NCBI GenBank assembly: GCA_030055515.1
Contig: JASFYI010000001.1
Coordinates: forward strand, 558,001-622,000
From: Methanolinea sp.
Lineage (GTDB): Archaea > Halobacteriota > Methanomicrobia > Methanomicrobiales > Methanospirillaceae
DNA: 64,000 nucleotides
Reading direction: 5' to 3'
Shown here: piece after piece, positions 31,975 through 40,699 of the stretch
Numbering within the stretch: the stretch's first letter is position 1
How the letters are laid out: each line of letters begins with the position of its first letter
Position numbers and translations under genes: made by a program
The notes under the pieces: model-generated
Seen by the model: the letters and a program-made list of their open reading frames with translations, nothing else
Database searches by the model: none
What the model was told of the DNA's origin: nothing

Positions 31975-33099
31975 ATGGAATTTACGTGGGCAGAAGAGGG
32001 AAATCTGAAATTTTTGATACCTGTCACCGATCCCCGCCACTCCTTCCCACCGGCATCGGCTCCCGTCTTCTACAACCCGCGTATGGAATTCTCCCGAGAC
32101 GCGACGGTCCTCCTCTGCAAGGTCCTCCCCGTCACCCGGTACCTCGACCTCATGGGTGCGACCGGGATCCGGGGACTCCGCGTCGCGAGGGAGTGCGGGA
32201 TACCGGTCACGATCAACGACCGGGACCCCGAGGCAGTCTCCCTCATCAGGATGAACAGGGATCTCCTCGGGTTACCCGCCGAGGTCACCCAGTCCGACGC
32301 GCACGCGCTCCTCGCCTCGAGGACGTTCGAGACGGTCGACCTCGACCCTTTCGGGAGTCCCGCGCCCTTCCTCGATTCCGCCGTGAGGGGTTGCGGCAGG
32401 TTCCTCTTCGTGACCGCGACGGACACGGCCCCCCTCTGCGGGGCGCACAGGAACGCCGGGATCCGCCGTTACTTCGCGTTGGGGAGGAACACCGAGTATC
32501 ACGCCGAGGCGGGTTTGCGGATACTCGTGGGATTCATCGCGAGGGAGGCGGCACGGTACGACCGCGGGATCCACCCCCTCTTCTGCTACTCGCGGGAACA
32601 CCATTTCCGCGTCCACGTGCGCCTGCTCCGGGGTACAAAGCAGGCCGACAAGTCCTGCGGGATGGTGGGGTACGTCATGCAGTGTCCCCGCTGCATCTTT
32701 CGCACGCACGAAAGCGGGGTTCTCCCGCCACCGGGGGAGTGCCCCTCCTGCAGGGTCCCCCTCGTTCCCGTCGGGCCCCTCTGGACCGGGCCCCTCCACG
32801 ACGGGGAGGTTCTCGACTCGTTCCGCGCGGCAATTGCCGGGAGCGGGTACAGGCTCGCCCGGGAACTCCAGGCGCTCGCCGCGACGTGCGCGGGAGAGAT
32901 CGATATCCCGTTCCACTACGAGTACCACCACCTCGCCCGCCACTTCCGCGTCTCGCCGCCCCCCATCGGAGAGGTCATGGACTCCCTCAGGAGAAGGGGC
33001 TACAGTGCCTCGCGGGCTCACTTCAGCGGGACAGCACTCAAGACGGATGCCCCCCTCCCGGCCATCCGCGAGGCCATTGCCGGGCGGCACAGGGAGTGA
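31975..33099 (+). CDS. trm1: tRNA (guanine26-N2)-dimethyltransferase Trm1
   Basis: This 374-residue enzyme methylates G26 of tRNA with S-adenosylmethionine. Visible features are VFYNPRMEFSRDATVLL and LDLMGATGIRGLRVA (SAM-binding), VDLDPFGSPAPFLD (catalytic DPFG) and a C-terminal zinc-ribbon-like CPRCIFRTHESG...CPSC. The ATG at 31975 is chosen because the family begins at the motif following it; a further 16 residues upstream look non-conserved. It is convergent with the tRNA-Arg gene end and is likely monocistronic. Confidence 0.93.
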   Translation: MEFTWAEEGNLKFLIPVTDPRHSFPPASAPVFYNPRMEFSRDATVLLCKVLPVTRYLDLMGATGIRGLRVARECGIPVTINDRDPEAVSLIRMNRDLLGLPAEVTQSDAHALLASRTFETVDLDPFGSPAPFLDSAVRGCGRFLFVTATDTAPLCGAHRNAGIRRYFALGRNTEYHAEAGLRILVGFIAREAARYDRGIHPLFCYSREHHFRVHVRLLRGTKQADKSCGMVGYVMQCPRCIFRTHESGVLPPPGECPSCRVPLVPVGPLWTGPLHDGEVLDSFRAAIAGSGYRLARELQALAATCAGEIDIPFHYEYHHLARHFRVSPPPIGEVMDSLRRRGYSASRAHFSGTALKTDAPLPAIREAIAGRHRE

Positions 33100-33214
33100 C
33101 CGCGGCGGCGATGCGGGGGGTCCCGGGAAAGGGACCGGTCCCGATGCCCGCACGGGTTAGGGGTCGCGTGGCGCAACAATACCATTATATCGGGCCGGGG
33201 AATCTCTTACATTT

Positions 33215-33730
33215 ATGAAAGTCCTTCTCGTGATCCCCCCGGAGAATTTCCGCGACGAGGAACTCGCGAGACCAGTCGAACTTTTCGAAAAGGAAAAGAT
33301 CCAATACGATATCGCCTCCACGAGGAGGGGCGAGTGCAAGGGCATGCTCGGCGCCCGCGCGAGGGCGACGCTCACGCTCGAGGAGGTCGATCCCTCTGCG
33401 TACGCGGGGATCGTCATCGTCGGCGGGACGGGATCGCCGGTCCACCTCTGGGACAACGAGATGCTCGCCCAGCTCGTGAAATACTTCGCAAAGAACAGCA
33501 GGCTGGTTGCCGCGATATGCCTCTCGCCCGTCGTGTTGGCCCGCGCCGGGGTCCTGCAGGGGAAGAGGGCAACATGCTACGATACTCCCCTCTCCACGAA
33601 GGAGATGCGAAAGGGCGGCGTCAACCTCTCGGGCGACGCGGTGGTCACCGACGGGAATGTCATCACGGCAAACGGGCCTGCCGCCGCGGGTGAGTTCGCC
33701 GCTGCAATCGTCCGCGCCCTGAAGGGCTAG
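33215..33730 (+). CDS. DJ-1/PfpI-family protein
   Basis: This 171-residue protein is a DJ-1/PfpI-like class I glutamine-amidotransferase-fold protein. The nucleophile elbow with a cysteine is seen in LVAAICLSPVVLARAG, and the preceding acidic residue in IPPENFRDEEL. Family members act as deglycases, chaperones or proteases; the role here is open. The ATG at 33215 starts at the first strand. It is isolated by spacing. Confidence 0.88.
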   Translation: MKVLLVIPPENFRDEELARPVELFEKEKIQYDIASTRRGECKGMLGARARATLTLEEVDPSAYAGIVIVGGTGSPVHLWDNEMLAQLVKYFAKNSRLVAAICLSPVVLARAGVLQGKRATCYDTPLSTKEMRKGGVNLSGDAVVTDGNVITANGPAAAGEFAAAIVRALKG

Positions 33731-33921
33731 CCTGAACTTCCTCTTTTTCCGTTGCACGGGTTGGATATCGCCGAAGTGGACGGCCTCTCGGTTTTTCTCC
33801 CGGAAAGCGTTCGCCTTTTGCACGGGCGTTCCTGCACGCGGCACGGGCACGTCGCGGCAAGCAAAAGGCACCGATGGAAAACCCCGGGGCTCTCCGTGCC
33901 GGGAAAACAGGCCGGGTATTT

Positions 33922-35034
33922 TCAGTGCTCGATGATGATGGAGAGCAGGTCTCCTTCCTTCAGCGTGTGGGAGAGCCCGACCCTCTGGCCAGGATGTTTC
34001 ACGGAACTCCCCCAGACCCGCGCGTACCTGAACCTGTCCACGAAGTCACGGTGGAGACGGCGGCACACGTCTGCGACGGTGCTCCCCTTCCTGACGATGA
34101 GGGGTTCCTCGAGGTCGGCTGCCTCGTTCTGGGGCTTGAGGAAGACCCTGATGAACCCCAGCGTGTCGAATATCATGTCCTTGAGCTCCTCCATGTGGTA
34201 TCCCGTCTGGGCGGAGATGAGGAGGGGGGGCGAGCCGAACTTTCGCGTGATCTCTTGACTGATGGCCCTGCGTGTCGCCTCGTCGACGAGGTCCACCTTG
34301 TTGACCGCCACGAACGCGGGGATGTACACCCTGTTCCCGAGCATCGCGTCGATGATGTCCTCCTGTGTCGCGTTCCCCCGGATGAGGACATCGGCATTCA
34401 CGATCCTGTTCTCCTGGAGGATTGCCCGGATCTCCTCGATGTCGAGGTCCAGTGCACCGACGTGGTTCATCCTTATCCCGCCGTGCGCGGTCTTCTTGAT
34501 GGTGATGTCGGGTCTCTCGCGGTTGATGCGTATCCCCGCGTCGTACAGCTCCGAGAGGAGGACGTCGACGTGGGAGGCGTTGTAGATGTCGAGGAGGATC
34601 ACGATGAGGTCCGCGCTCCTCACGACCCCGATCACCTCCTTCCCCCTCCCCTTGCCCATCGCCGCACCCGCGATCAGCCCGGGGATATCGAGGATCTGGA
34701 TGCGTGCGCCGCGGTGTTCGAGTGCGCCGGGGATGACCGAGACCGTGGTGAACGCGTAGGCCCCCACCTCGCTCTTCGCGCCGGTCAGGGCATTGAGGAG
34801 GGTACTCTTCCCCGTCGAGGGGAACCCCACGAGGACGACTGTCGCATCCCCCGACTTCTTCACCGAGTACCCTTCGCCCCCGCCACCTGCACGCATCGCG
34901 CGGGAGACTGCCTCGTCCTTGAGGCGGGCGATCTTGGCCTTCAGCCTCCCGATGTGCTTTGAGGTTGCCTTGTTGTAGGGCGTCCTCTTCAGTTCTTCCT
35001 CGAGTTCCCTTATCTGGTCCTCAAGCCCGCTCAT
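33922..35034 (-). CDS. DRG-family GTPase with TGS domain
   Basis: This 370-residue translational GTPase is the archaeal counterpart of eukaryotic DRG1/2. It shows an N-terminal helical region, G1 GFPSTGKS, a G2/effector threonine region (YAFTTVSVIPG), G3 DIPG, G4 NKVD and a C-terminal TGS domain (about residues 290-370). DRG proteins associate with ribosomes and are thought to rescue paused translation. ATG 35034 is the only suitable start. It is single-gene and lies beside tRNA-Glu in divergent orientation. Confidence 0.93.
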   Translation of the reverse strand: MSGLEDQIRELEEELKRTPYNKATSKHIGRLKAKIARLKDEAVSRAMRAGGGGEGYSVKKSGDATVVLVGFPSTGKSTLLNALTGAKSEVGAYAFTTVSVIPGALEHRGARIQILDIPGLIAGAAMGKGRGKEVIGVVRSADLIVILLDIYNASHVDVLLSELYDAGIRINRERPDITIKKTAHGGIRMNHVGALDLDIEEIRAILQENRIVNADVLIRGNATQEDIIDAMLGNRVYIPAFVAVNKVDLVDEATRRAISQEITRKFGSPPLLISAQTGYHMEELKDMIFDTLGFIRVFLKPQNEAADLEEPLIVRKGSTVADVCRRLHRDFVDRFRYARVWGSSVKHPGQRVGLSHTLKEGDLLSIIIEH

Positions 35035-35223
35035 CCACCATTCCTATATCAGTGACCCCGCGGCAGGAATATAATTGTGGTTCCCTCCACCCGCGAAATG
35101 ACACCGGCGGAACGATTCGCGCGGCAAGACCTGGACGAGAGGATGGTGGGAGATTCCCGTGCTCTGCCCTCTGGCCCCCAGCAACAATTTTATGTGTCCA
35201 AAAAACCCATGTATTTGGCAGTT

Positions 35224-35298
35224 GCTGCTATAGTGTAGTCCGGCCAATCATGCGGGCCTCTCACGCCCGCGACTGGGGTTCAAATCCCCATAGCAGCA
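35224..35298 (+). tRNA. tRNA-Glu (CTC)
   Basis: A 75-nt plus-strand tRNA: acceptor GCTGCTA pairs with TAGCAGC, discriminator A. The anticodon loop CTCTCAC gives CTC (Glu, GAG). GGTTCAAATCC forms the T arm. No intron, no encoded CCA. Confidence 0.95.
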
Positions 35299-35372
35299 TG
35301 GCGACTTCAATTTTCACGTCGATCGTTTTTTCCACGTGCCGGTCATCCACGCGAGCACGCTGGAAACGGGCT

Positions 35373-35828
35373 TCACGGCACTCCCGTCCCGCTTGCCCGG
35401 GAAAATTCCCAACGGAACGGACCGGGGACGAAATCACTGCCGACGAAGATGCCCGACTCGCTGTCTGCCGTCACTTCGAGAGTGTCCGCGGACGCGTTGT
35501 AGCGCACGTCGAGGTGTTCCCTCTCGGCCGACGACCCTATCCATAACCTGTCATTCCTCGATTCCCACGAGAATGCCATCGACGTCGCGTAAGGGGGGTC
35601 GAGCGACGGTGCGACGAGGTCGAACTGGCCTGTCCCGTTCTCGAGGAAGACGAACCGCATGGCAACCTTTTCCGTGCCTATCACCCCGAAATGCTGCCAC
35701 GTGCCCACGAAGGGGTTTCGTTCCGCCGGGCCGGGAACGGGGGTGTTGGTGCACCCCGCTGCGATGACGAGGCCGGCGAGGAGGAACGTCGCGGGAAGGA
35801 GAGGCACGCGCGATTCCCTGATTTCCAT
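35373..35828 (-). CDS. Secreted lipoprotein, hypothetical
   Basis: This 151-residue protein has a signal peptide with a lipobox (LVIAAGC). The mature domain starts with a linker (TNTPVPGPAERN) and has FVGTWQHFGV and DRLWIGSSAE, suggesting a lipocalin-like beta barrel that binds a small molecule; this is only a resemblance. ATG 35828 is chosen as it opens the signal peptide. Its 3' end is 75 bp from tRNA-Glu. Confidence 0.7.
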   Translation of the reverse strand: MEIRESRVPLLPATFLLAGLVIAAGCTNTPVPGPAERNPFVGTWQHFGVIGTEKVAMRFVFLENGTGQFDLVAPSLDPPYATSMAFSWESRNDRLWIGSSAEREHLDVRYNASADTLEVTADSESGIFVGSDFVPGPFRWEFSRASGTGVP

Positions 35829-36155
35829 GGATGTACAAGTAATGCACCACGCCCACATAAAACCAGGTGGGGCAGGGAAATCACTCTGGTGGAGGAAAAC
35901 TGCCACTTGGCCATCTCCAGGTCACCCTGTCCCCCGCGGCGCTGATTGCACACCCGGGGATTAAGTGTCCCGGCGTGAGGCTCCCGGGAAAGAATATCTC
36001 GGGCTACCGTGATGTTATATCGTCCGGGGAAGACCGGCCTGCCCGCCGGGCAGGGACGAGCGCACGGAGCGCCCCTGTCCCGGTAGTCACGGTTCCACGT
36101 TCTTTCCCGAAAAGGACCGTTCCACCCGCGGTCGAACCGGGAGGGGAAACCGAGC
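35829..36155. other. Intergenic region upstream of pitA
   Basis: No gene is supported. A perfect hairpin (CCTGCCCG-C-CGGGCAGG, 36038-36054) and a weak TATA-like GTTATATCG (about 36014-36022) lie in the last 150 bp before the phosphate transporter. The rest is G+C-rich and without clear motifs. Confidence 0.45.
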
Positions 36156-37181
36156 ATGCACGAGTTCGTCCTTCTCACAGTCCTCATATCCCTCGTCTTC
36201 TGCGCGACGAACGGTTTCCAGGATGCAAGTACCATCGCAGCGACGTTCATCGCCTCCCGGTCGGCAACGCCGCGGCAGGGAATCGTGTTCGTCGCGCTGT
36301 GCAACGTTGCCGGGGCGCTCCTCGGGGGGAGCGCCGTCGCGCTCACGGTATCCGGCATCCTCTCGCCGCGCGAGGGCCAGGGGATGGTCCTCGTCATATT
36401 CTCCGGTGTCCTCTCGGCGACCCTGTGGAACGTCGTGACATGGTGGCACGGGCTCCCTTCTTCCTCGACACACGGCCTCATCGGGGGCCTCATCGGGGCG
36501 GGCCTTGCGAGCGGTGGGCCGGGCTCCATCAACTGGGGGACTTGTGACCTTTTCTCCCCGTCCCCGCGTCTCTCTGGCGTGTGCATGGTCATTCTCTTCC
36601 TCTTCGGCTCGGTCCTCCTCGGTTTCGCGGGGGGTTATTCTTCCCGTTCGGCCAGTCGCCTGGCCCTCAGGAACGCGAGGCGGGATGTCAACCGGGCAAT
36701 AGTCCGCGCGAACTGGTGCGCCGCGGCCGTCATGTCGTTTGCGAACGGTGCGAACGACACGCAGAAACAGATGGGAATCATAGCCCTCGTCCTCTTCTTC
36801 TCGGGCATCTCCCCCGTCCTCTCCGTTCCACCGTGGGCGCGGATTTCCTGCGCGCTCCTCATCGGCGGGGGGACGCTCCTTGGCGGGTGGCGCATCATGA
36901 AGACTATCGGGCAGAGAATCTTCCGGATCGAGCCCGTCCACTCGCTCGATTCACAGGTATCCTCGGGGGCGATACTCGCCCTGTCCACGTTCCTCGGTGC
37001 CCCCGTCTCCTCCAACCACGTCATATCCATGTCCGTTGTCGGCGTGGGAGCGGCGGAGAACCCAAGGAAAGTGAGGTGGACAGTGTGCGGGGATATCATC
37101 GCGGTGATGGCGCTGACGATTCCCGCGACGATCGTCCTTTCATTTGCCGTCACGACCGTATTCATTACCCTCGCGGGGTGA
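36156..37181 (+). CDS. pitA: PitA-family inorganic phosphate transporter
   Basis: This 341-residue membrane protein belongs to the PiT (PHO4) family of cation-coupled low-affinity phosphate permeases. The two inverted family signatures are seen as ATNGFQDAST near the N-terminus and FANGANDTQKQMG near the middle. About ten membrane spans fit the family. The next gene follows after four bases, encoding the usual DUF47/PhoU-like partner. Confidence 0.93.
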   Translation: MHEFVLLTVLISLVFCATNGFQDASTIAATFIASRSATPRQGIVFVALCNVAGALLGGSAVALTVSGILSPREGQGMVLVIFSGVLSATLWNVVTWWHGLPSSSTHGLIGGLIGAGLASGGPGSINWGTCDLFSPSPRLSGVCMVILFLFGSVLLGFAGGYSSRSASRLALRNARRDVNRAIVRANWCAAAVMSFANGANDTQKQMGIIALVLFFSGISPVLSVPPWARISCALLIGGGTLLGGWRIMKTIGQRIFRIEPVHSLDSQVSSGAILALSTFLGAPVSSNHVISMSVVGVGAAENPRKVRWTVCGDIIAVMALTIPATIVLSFAVTTVFITLAG

Positions 37182-37185
37182 GTGC

Positions 37186-37836
37186 ATGGAGACGAGGAGA
37201 GGTGCAGGGAAGAGGAAAAACAAGGGGATATTCGAGTTCATATTCCCCGTGGAGCATGACTTTTGCGCGATGCTCTCGGAACAGGCGGAAAAGACGGTCG
37301 AGTGCGTGGAGAAATTTGTCCATTGGCTGGAGGCTGGCGGGGGCGTGCACCCCCGTGAACTAGGGGAACTGGCACGGATGGTGGACGCGATGCGCTACGA
37401 CATGGAGGAGAAGCTCATGGAATCTTTCTCCACGCCATTTGACCGGCAGGACATCTACAGCCTCTCGCGGCAGATGGACTACATCGTGAACTATTCCTTC
37501 GAGACCGCACGCGAGATGTGCGCGTTCGGGGTGGAACCGGACAGCGCGATGGTGGGGATGGCCCGGGAACTCCTGCGGGGAACGCGCTTCGTGGCATCCG
37601 GCGTCGCCCTGATCGGCTCCGACCGGAAATCCATCGAGGCGATGATAAGGTCCGCGAGGCAGTCCATCCACGCACTCGACGATACCTACATCGAGAGCAT
37701 GGCACGCCTGTTCCGGGAAGGTGATCCCATGAATGCCCTCCGAAAGAGAGAGGTGTACCACCACATGCGGGACGCGGGGAGGGCACTCCGGGCGACCGTG
37801 GACATCCTGCACCACGTGGTCGTGGGAATCAGCTGA
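37186..37836 (+). CDS. DUF47/PhoU-like phosphate transport regulator
   Basis: This 216-residue all-helical protein is of the DUF47 (PhoU-like, Pit accessory) family. The conserved core runs from FEFIFPVEHDFCAMLSEQAE through helical repeats ending in HHMRDAGRALRATVDILHHV. Such proteins are thought to tune PiT activity to intracellular phosphate. The ATG at 37186 has a four-base gap from pitA; a longer upstream reading is in the pitA overlap and is not needed. Confidence 0.9.
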   Translation: METRRGAGKRKNKGIFEFIFPVEHDFCAMLSEQAEKTVECVEKFVHWLEAGGGVHPRELGELARMVDAMRYDMEEKLMESFSTPFDRQDIYSLSRQMDYIVNYSFETAREMCAFGVEPDSAMVGMARELLRGTRFVASGVALIGSDRKSIEAMIRSARQSIHALDDTYIESMARLFREGDPMNALRKREVYHHMRDAGRALRATVDILHHVVVGIS

Positions 37837-38004
37837 TGCACGCGTGGGGGATTCCCGCGCCGGACTGGAGTCGACGGTGTCCCGCGATGTCCCGGTGACG
37901 TTGTGCCGGAAAAGCACCGGCCGGCCGTTCCAATTCCGCCCTGTATACGCGGGATCTTCCTCCGGGTGCAAATACGGGAGTTTTGAACCCTCCCTATCAA
38001 TCAA

Positions 38005-38013
38005 TTTATATAC
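38005..38013 (+). promoter_or_regulatory. TATA box of histone gene
   Basis: TTTATATAC sits about 34-42 bases before the histone ATG at 38047, in the expected position for a short leader, within an A+T-rich patch. Confidence 0.6.
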
Positions 38014-38046
38014 TTCCATCCCTATGGTTTTTTGAGGCACGTGTAT

Positions 38047-38301
38047 ATGCCAAAGACTGCCAAGAAAGCACCAGCAAAGAAGAAGGCAAAGGCCCCTCGG
38101 AGCAAGACGTTTGATCTCCCCATCGCACCCGTGGTGAGGATCGCGAAGAGCACCGGTGCCGAGAGGATAAGTTCAGGCGGCACGAGGGCAATAGTCGAGA
38201 AAACAGAGAAATACATCGCGAGTATTGCCCGGAAAGCCGTCGACGCAGCCGCGTCCGAGGGCAGGAAGACGATTCGGGCCGAGGACGTGGAGAAATTCTA
38301 G
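38047..38301 (+). CDS. Archaeal histone with lysine-rich N-terminal tail
   Basis: This 84-residue protein has one histone fold from FDLPIAPVVRIAKSTGAERIS to GRKTIRAEDVEKF, matching the HMfB type, including the LPIAP start and the TIxAED end. Unusually, it carries about 20 extra residues before the fold, rich in Lys and Ala (PKTAKKAPAKKKAKAPRSK). The C-terminal helix is shorter than in HMfB. ATG 38047 follows a GAGG; an upstream frame-internal start would only add a few residues. It packages DNA, and the tail could contact DNA or neighbours. Confidence 0.92.
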   Translation: MPKTAKKAPAKKKAKAPRSKTFDLPIAPVVRIAKSTGAERISSGGTRAIVEKTEKYIASIARKAVDAAASEGRKTIRAEDVEKF

Positions 38302-38426
38302 AGGTCGACTCCAAAAATTATTTTTCCATCCGCGGTTCCCCGCGGAACCCGCAGGATCTCCTGCCGTTATAGATAGTTTTCTCCCCCGTGGGAGCACGGG
38401 AGCGTGGAGAAATTCCCTGCGCTCGT

Positions 38427-39383
38427 TCACACGACGACGTACTCCCTCTTGACAGAGAAACTCTCGATTATCCTCTGCGCGTCGGCCTTGTTGCGGGAGT
38501 ACACGTTCTCCTTCGTCGAGTAAGGGCCCGAGTAGGTGATGATGTACACTTTCCTGTCGAGGAGCGCGTAGTACTGCATGAACCGCTTCGACGGGTTCCC
38601 CCTCGAGTCCCTCGTGTAGTACTCTATCCAGTAGGCCTTCTCGCCCGAGAGGACCGTCTGCGCGCTCTTGCTCGTCGCGGTGATCCCGAGCTGCTGTTGG
38701 AGTGCCGCGATTTTCCTCGTGAAGTACTCCTCGAGGCCCCCCGTGCCCACGTTGGTATCGACCGAGACCGTGACCGTCGCGGTGTACTCGTAGCACTGGA
38801 GGGTCTCGGGGCTGCACGAAGTCTCGACCGGCGCGGTGATGACCGTCACCGACGCGGGGGATGCACCCTCCTTCAGCGTCCAGTTCGGGGGATACTGGAG
38901 CGAGAACCGCCACTTCGCGTTCTCGTAGGTCTTCCATGCAGCCCCGCCGGGTTCGGGGGGAGCGGAGACGGCATCTCCCCCCGTCTCTCCCGCCTCCTCG
39001 CCCTGCGGGACCTCCCCGAGATCGTCCGTGAGGAGTCCGACCGGGAGCGTTTCGTTCGATACTCCGCTCTCCTCGAGGGCCCGCGCGATCTCGTCGGCGG
39101 TGAATTCCCCGCTCCTCTCCGTTTCAGGAGGGGCTGTCCCACTCGTGGTCTCGTTATGACCCGCGTCGGGGAGGGGTGCGGTCGCGTTTCCTCCCGGCAG
39201 GGTCTCTCCTTCCTCCAGGAGGGGAGTCACGTTTCCGGGTGGCGGGAATGCCTGGTGGTACGCGTAGAGGAGAGCACGCCTGATATCTTCCCTGTAGGGA
39301 TCGCTTCCCCCTGCAAGGAGGAAGAAAACGTTTCCGCACAGGGAGATCGCGAGGAGGATTACCAGTAATTTCGTCCTGTCCAT
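38427..39383 (-). CDS. Secreted protein with PsbP-like C-terminal domain
   Basis: This 318-residue protein has an N-terminal membrane anchor or signal (LLVILLAISLCGNVFFLLAGG), a long acidic, Thr/Pro-rich linker (about residues 45-150) and a C-terminal domain of about 165 residues. That domain begins with YENAKWRFSLQYPPNW, a pattern typical of PsbP-like domains seen in several methanogen surface proteins. Function unknown; it probably sits outside the membrane. Confidence 0.78.
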   Translation of the reverse strand: MDRTKLLVILLAISLCGNVFFLLAGGSDPYREDIRRALLYAYHQAFPPPGNVTPLLEEGETLPGGNATAPLPDAGHNETTSGTAPPETERSGEFTADEIARALEESGVSNETLPVGLLTDDLGEVPQGEEAGETGGDAVSAPPEPGGAAWKTYENAKWRFSLQYPPNWTLKEGASPASVTVITAPVETSCSPETLQCYEYTATVTVSVDTNVGTGGLEEYFTRKIAALQQQLGITATSKSAQTVLSGEKAYWIEYYTRDSRGNPSKRFMQYYALLDRKVYIITYSGPYSTKENVYSRNKADAQRIIESFSVKREYVVV

Positions 39384-39527
39384 GTACCTGCCCGCCGGGG
39401 TTGGATCGTCTCGCCGGGAGTGTGGGTACTCCCCCGGTTTTTCACGGTTTCAAGTGTCCCGGGATCAATTCCACGCGACGCGGTAAATGATTTTTGAATG
39501 GGAAACCCCTTTTCGGGAAAAAAAGGT

Positions 39528-39707
39528 TCAATCCTTGATGAGGATGATCCCGAACACGACGAGGAAGAGCCCGAATAGAATCGCGAGTATTCCCACCACA
39601 CCCTTCAAAAACAGGATGACGTCAGGGAGAAACACCCACACGCCATATACTCCGAGAATCAGGAGGACAATTCCCGCAATGAGACTTGCGATGCCAGTTT
39701 TATCCAT
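39528..39707 (-). CDS. Small two-span membrane protein
   Basis: This 59-residue hydrophobic protein has two predicted membrane helices (IASLIAGIVLLILGVYGVWVF and FLKGVVGILAILFGLFLVVFG, only described here) and a short charged end. ATG 39707 is preferred to an upstream ATG at 39764 because it directly precedes the first span. No family is recognised; small membrane proteins of this shape are often regulators of larger membrane proteins. Confidence 0.6.
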   Translation of the reverse strand: MDKTGIASLIAGIVLLILGVYGVWVFLPDVILFLKGVVGILAILFGLFLVVFGIILIKD

Positions 39708-40030
39708 TTTCCACACGTCCTCTCCTTTGTACAGGAAATTTTCACGGTGGAAGGAGATAAGCATATTCCCCTCGCATCGCCGGGGGCCGTGGAGCCGACC
39801 CGGGTTTCACCTGTCTTTGTGAACCCTCTGCAACCCCCCGGGTTTCGGGGGAGTGTTGGGGAAACGGGGTCCCCCGCTCCCCTGTCCCCTTCCCGGCCTC
39901 CCCTAGACCACGTTTCCCGGAACCGATTCCCCGCGCGGAATCTCCCGCGATCCCGCAACATTCCGCGGCGGATTCCCGCGGGTACCGGCGTGGTTCAAAA
40001 AAAACCAAAAAGGTGGTGAAAGGAACCCGG
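39708..40030. other. Intergenic region, G+C-rich hairpins
   Basis: No gene is seen between the small membrane protein and hypC. The stretch 39830-39885 can form several short G/C hairpins (for example CCCCG-N5-CGGGG at 39836-39850). A T-run follows hypC on the minus strand. Confidence 0.4.
39997..40011 (-). terminator. T-rich terminator after hypC
   Basis: Read on the minus strand, the region just after the hypC stop is CTTTTTGGTTTTTTTTG. Archaeal transcription ends at such T-tracts, so this is a good terminator candidate. Confidence 0.55.
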
Positions 40031-40282
40031 TTACTGGTCCTGTTTTTCCGCGCACTCCGCGTCCTCGAGCGCGGCGTAAACCTGGCGAAAGATCTCGCGC
40101 GTCTCGAGGCCTTCCTCACGCGACAATTTCTGGATTGCAAACCCCACGTGCACGAGGACGAAGTCTCCCACCTTTGCGTCCACGAGGTCGAGGCGGATCT
40201 CCTGCTTGAGATCCCCGTAGTCAACCACCCCGATATTCCCGTCGCGGATCTCGATTACCTCAGCAGGAACTGCGATGCACAT
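40031..40282 (-). CDS. hypC: Hydrogenase maturation chaperone HypC
   Basis: This 83-residue HypC/HupF-family protein starts with the required MCIAVPAEV; the N-terminal Cys holds the iron intermediate while NiFe hydrogenase is built. The core GVVDYGDLKQEIRL and VGDFVLVHVGFAIQKL match the family. The ATG at 40282 is fixed by the Cys-2 requirement. No other hyp genes are adjacent in this window. Confidence 0.95.
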   Translation of the reverse strand: MCIAVPAEVIEIRDGNIGVVDYGDLKQEIRLDLVDAKVGDFVLVHVGFAIQKLSREEGLETREIFRQVYAALEDAECAEKQDQ

Positions 40283-40469
40283 GAGCAGTGACCCTCCCGG
40301 TACATTGTCTCCGATTCATGATAAATGGTGGCCATCCTGAGAATTCTCCGCACCACCGGGATTCCGCATCCCGAAAGGAAGGTTACGGGAATATGCGGGG
40401 GATATCCCACGGGTTGCACGCGGAGCAACAGGCTGCACGGGAGAAAGTGGAGGGAATGGCGACCAAGAG

Positions 40470-40554
40470 CGCCGGGGAAGAGATTTGAACTCTTGAGGTG
40501 CCGAGCACCAGTGGCTTTCAAGGCCACCGCCTTTCCGGACTAGACTACCCCGGC
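40470..40554 (-). tRNA. tRNA-Ser (TGA)
   Basis: An 85-nt minus-strand class II tRNA: acceptor GCCGGGG pairs with CCCCGGC. The anticodon stem GTGGC/GCCAC and loop CTTGAAA give TGA (Ser, UCA). A long variable arm (GGTGCTCGGCACC) is present. No intron, no encoded CCA. Confidence 0.95.
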
Positions 40555-40699
40555 ATACGTACCATTATTGGGTTCTGTCGTGTAAAAAAACCTGGCCCCA
40601 ATCCCGCGTGCAAAAAAGGATGCGTTCACGCGTCCCGGGTGCAGCTGCAGAGGAGGGGGGACTTCGCGGGATTCTCGGTAGTCACTCCAAAAATAGGTA

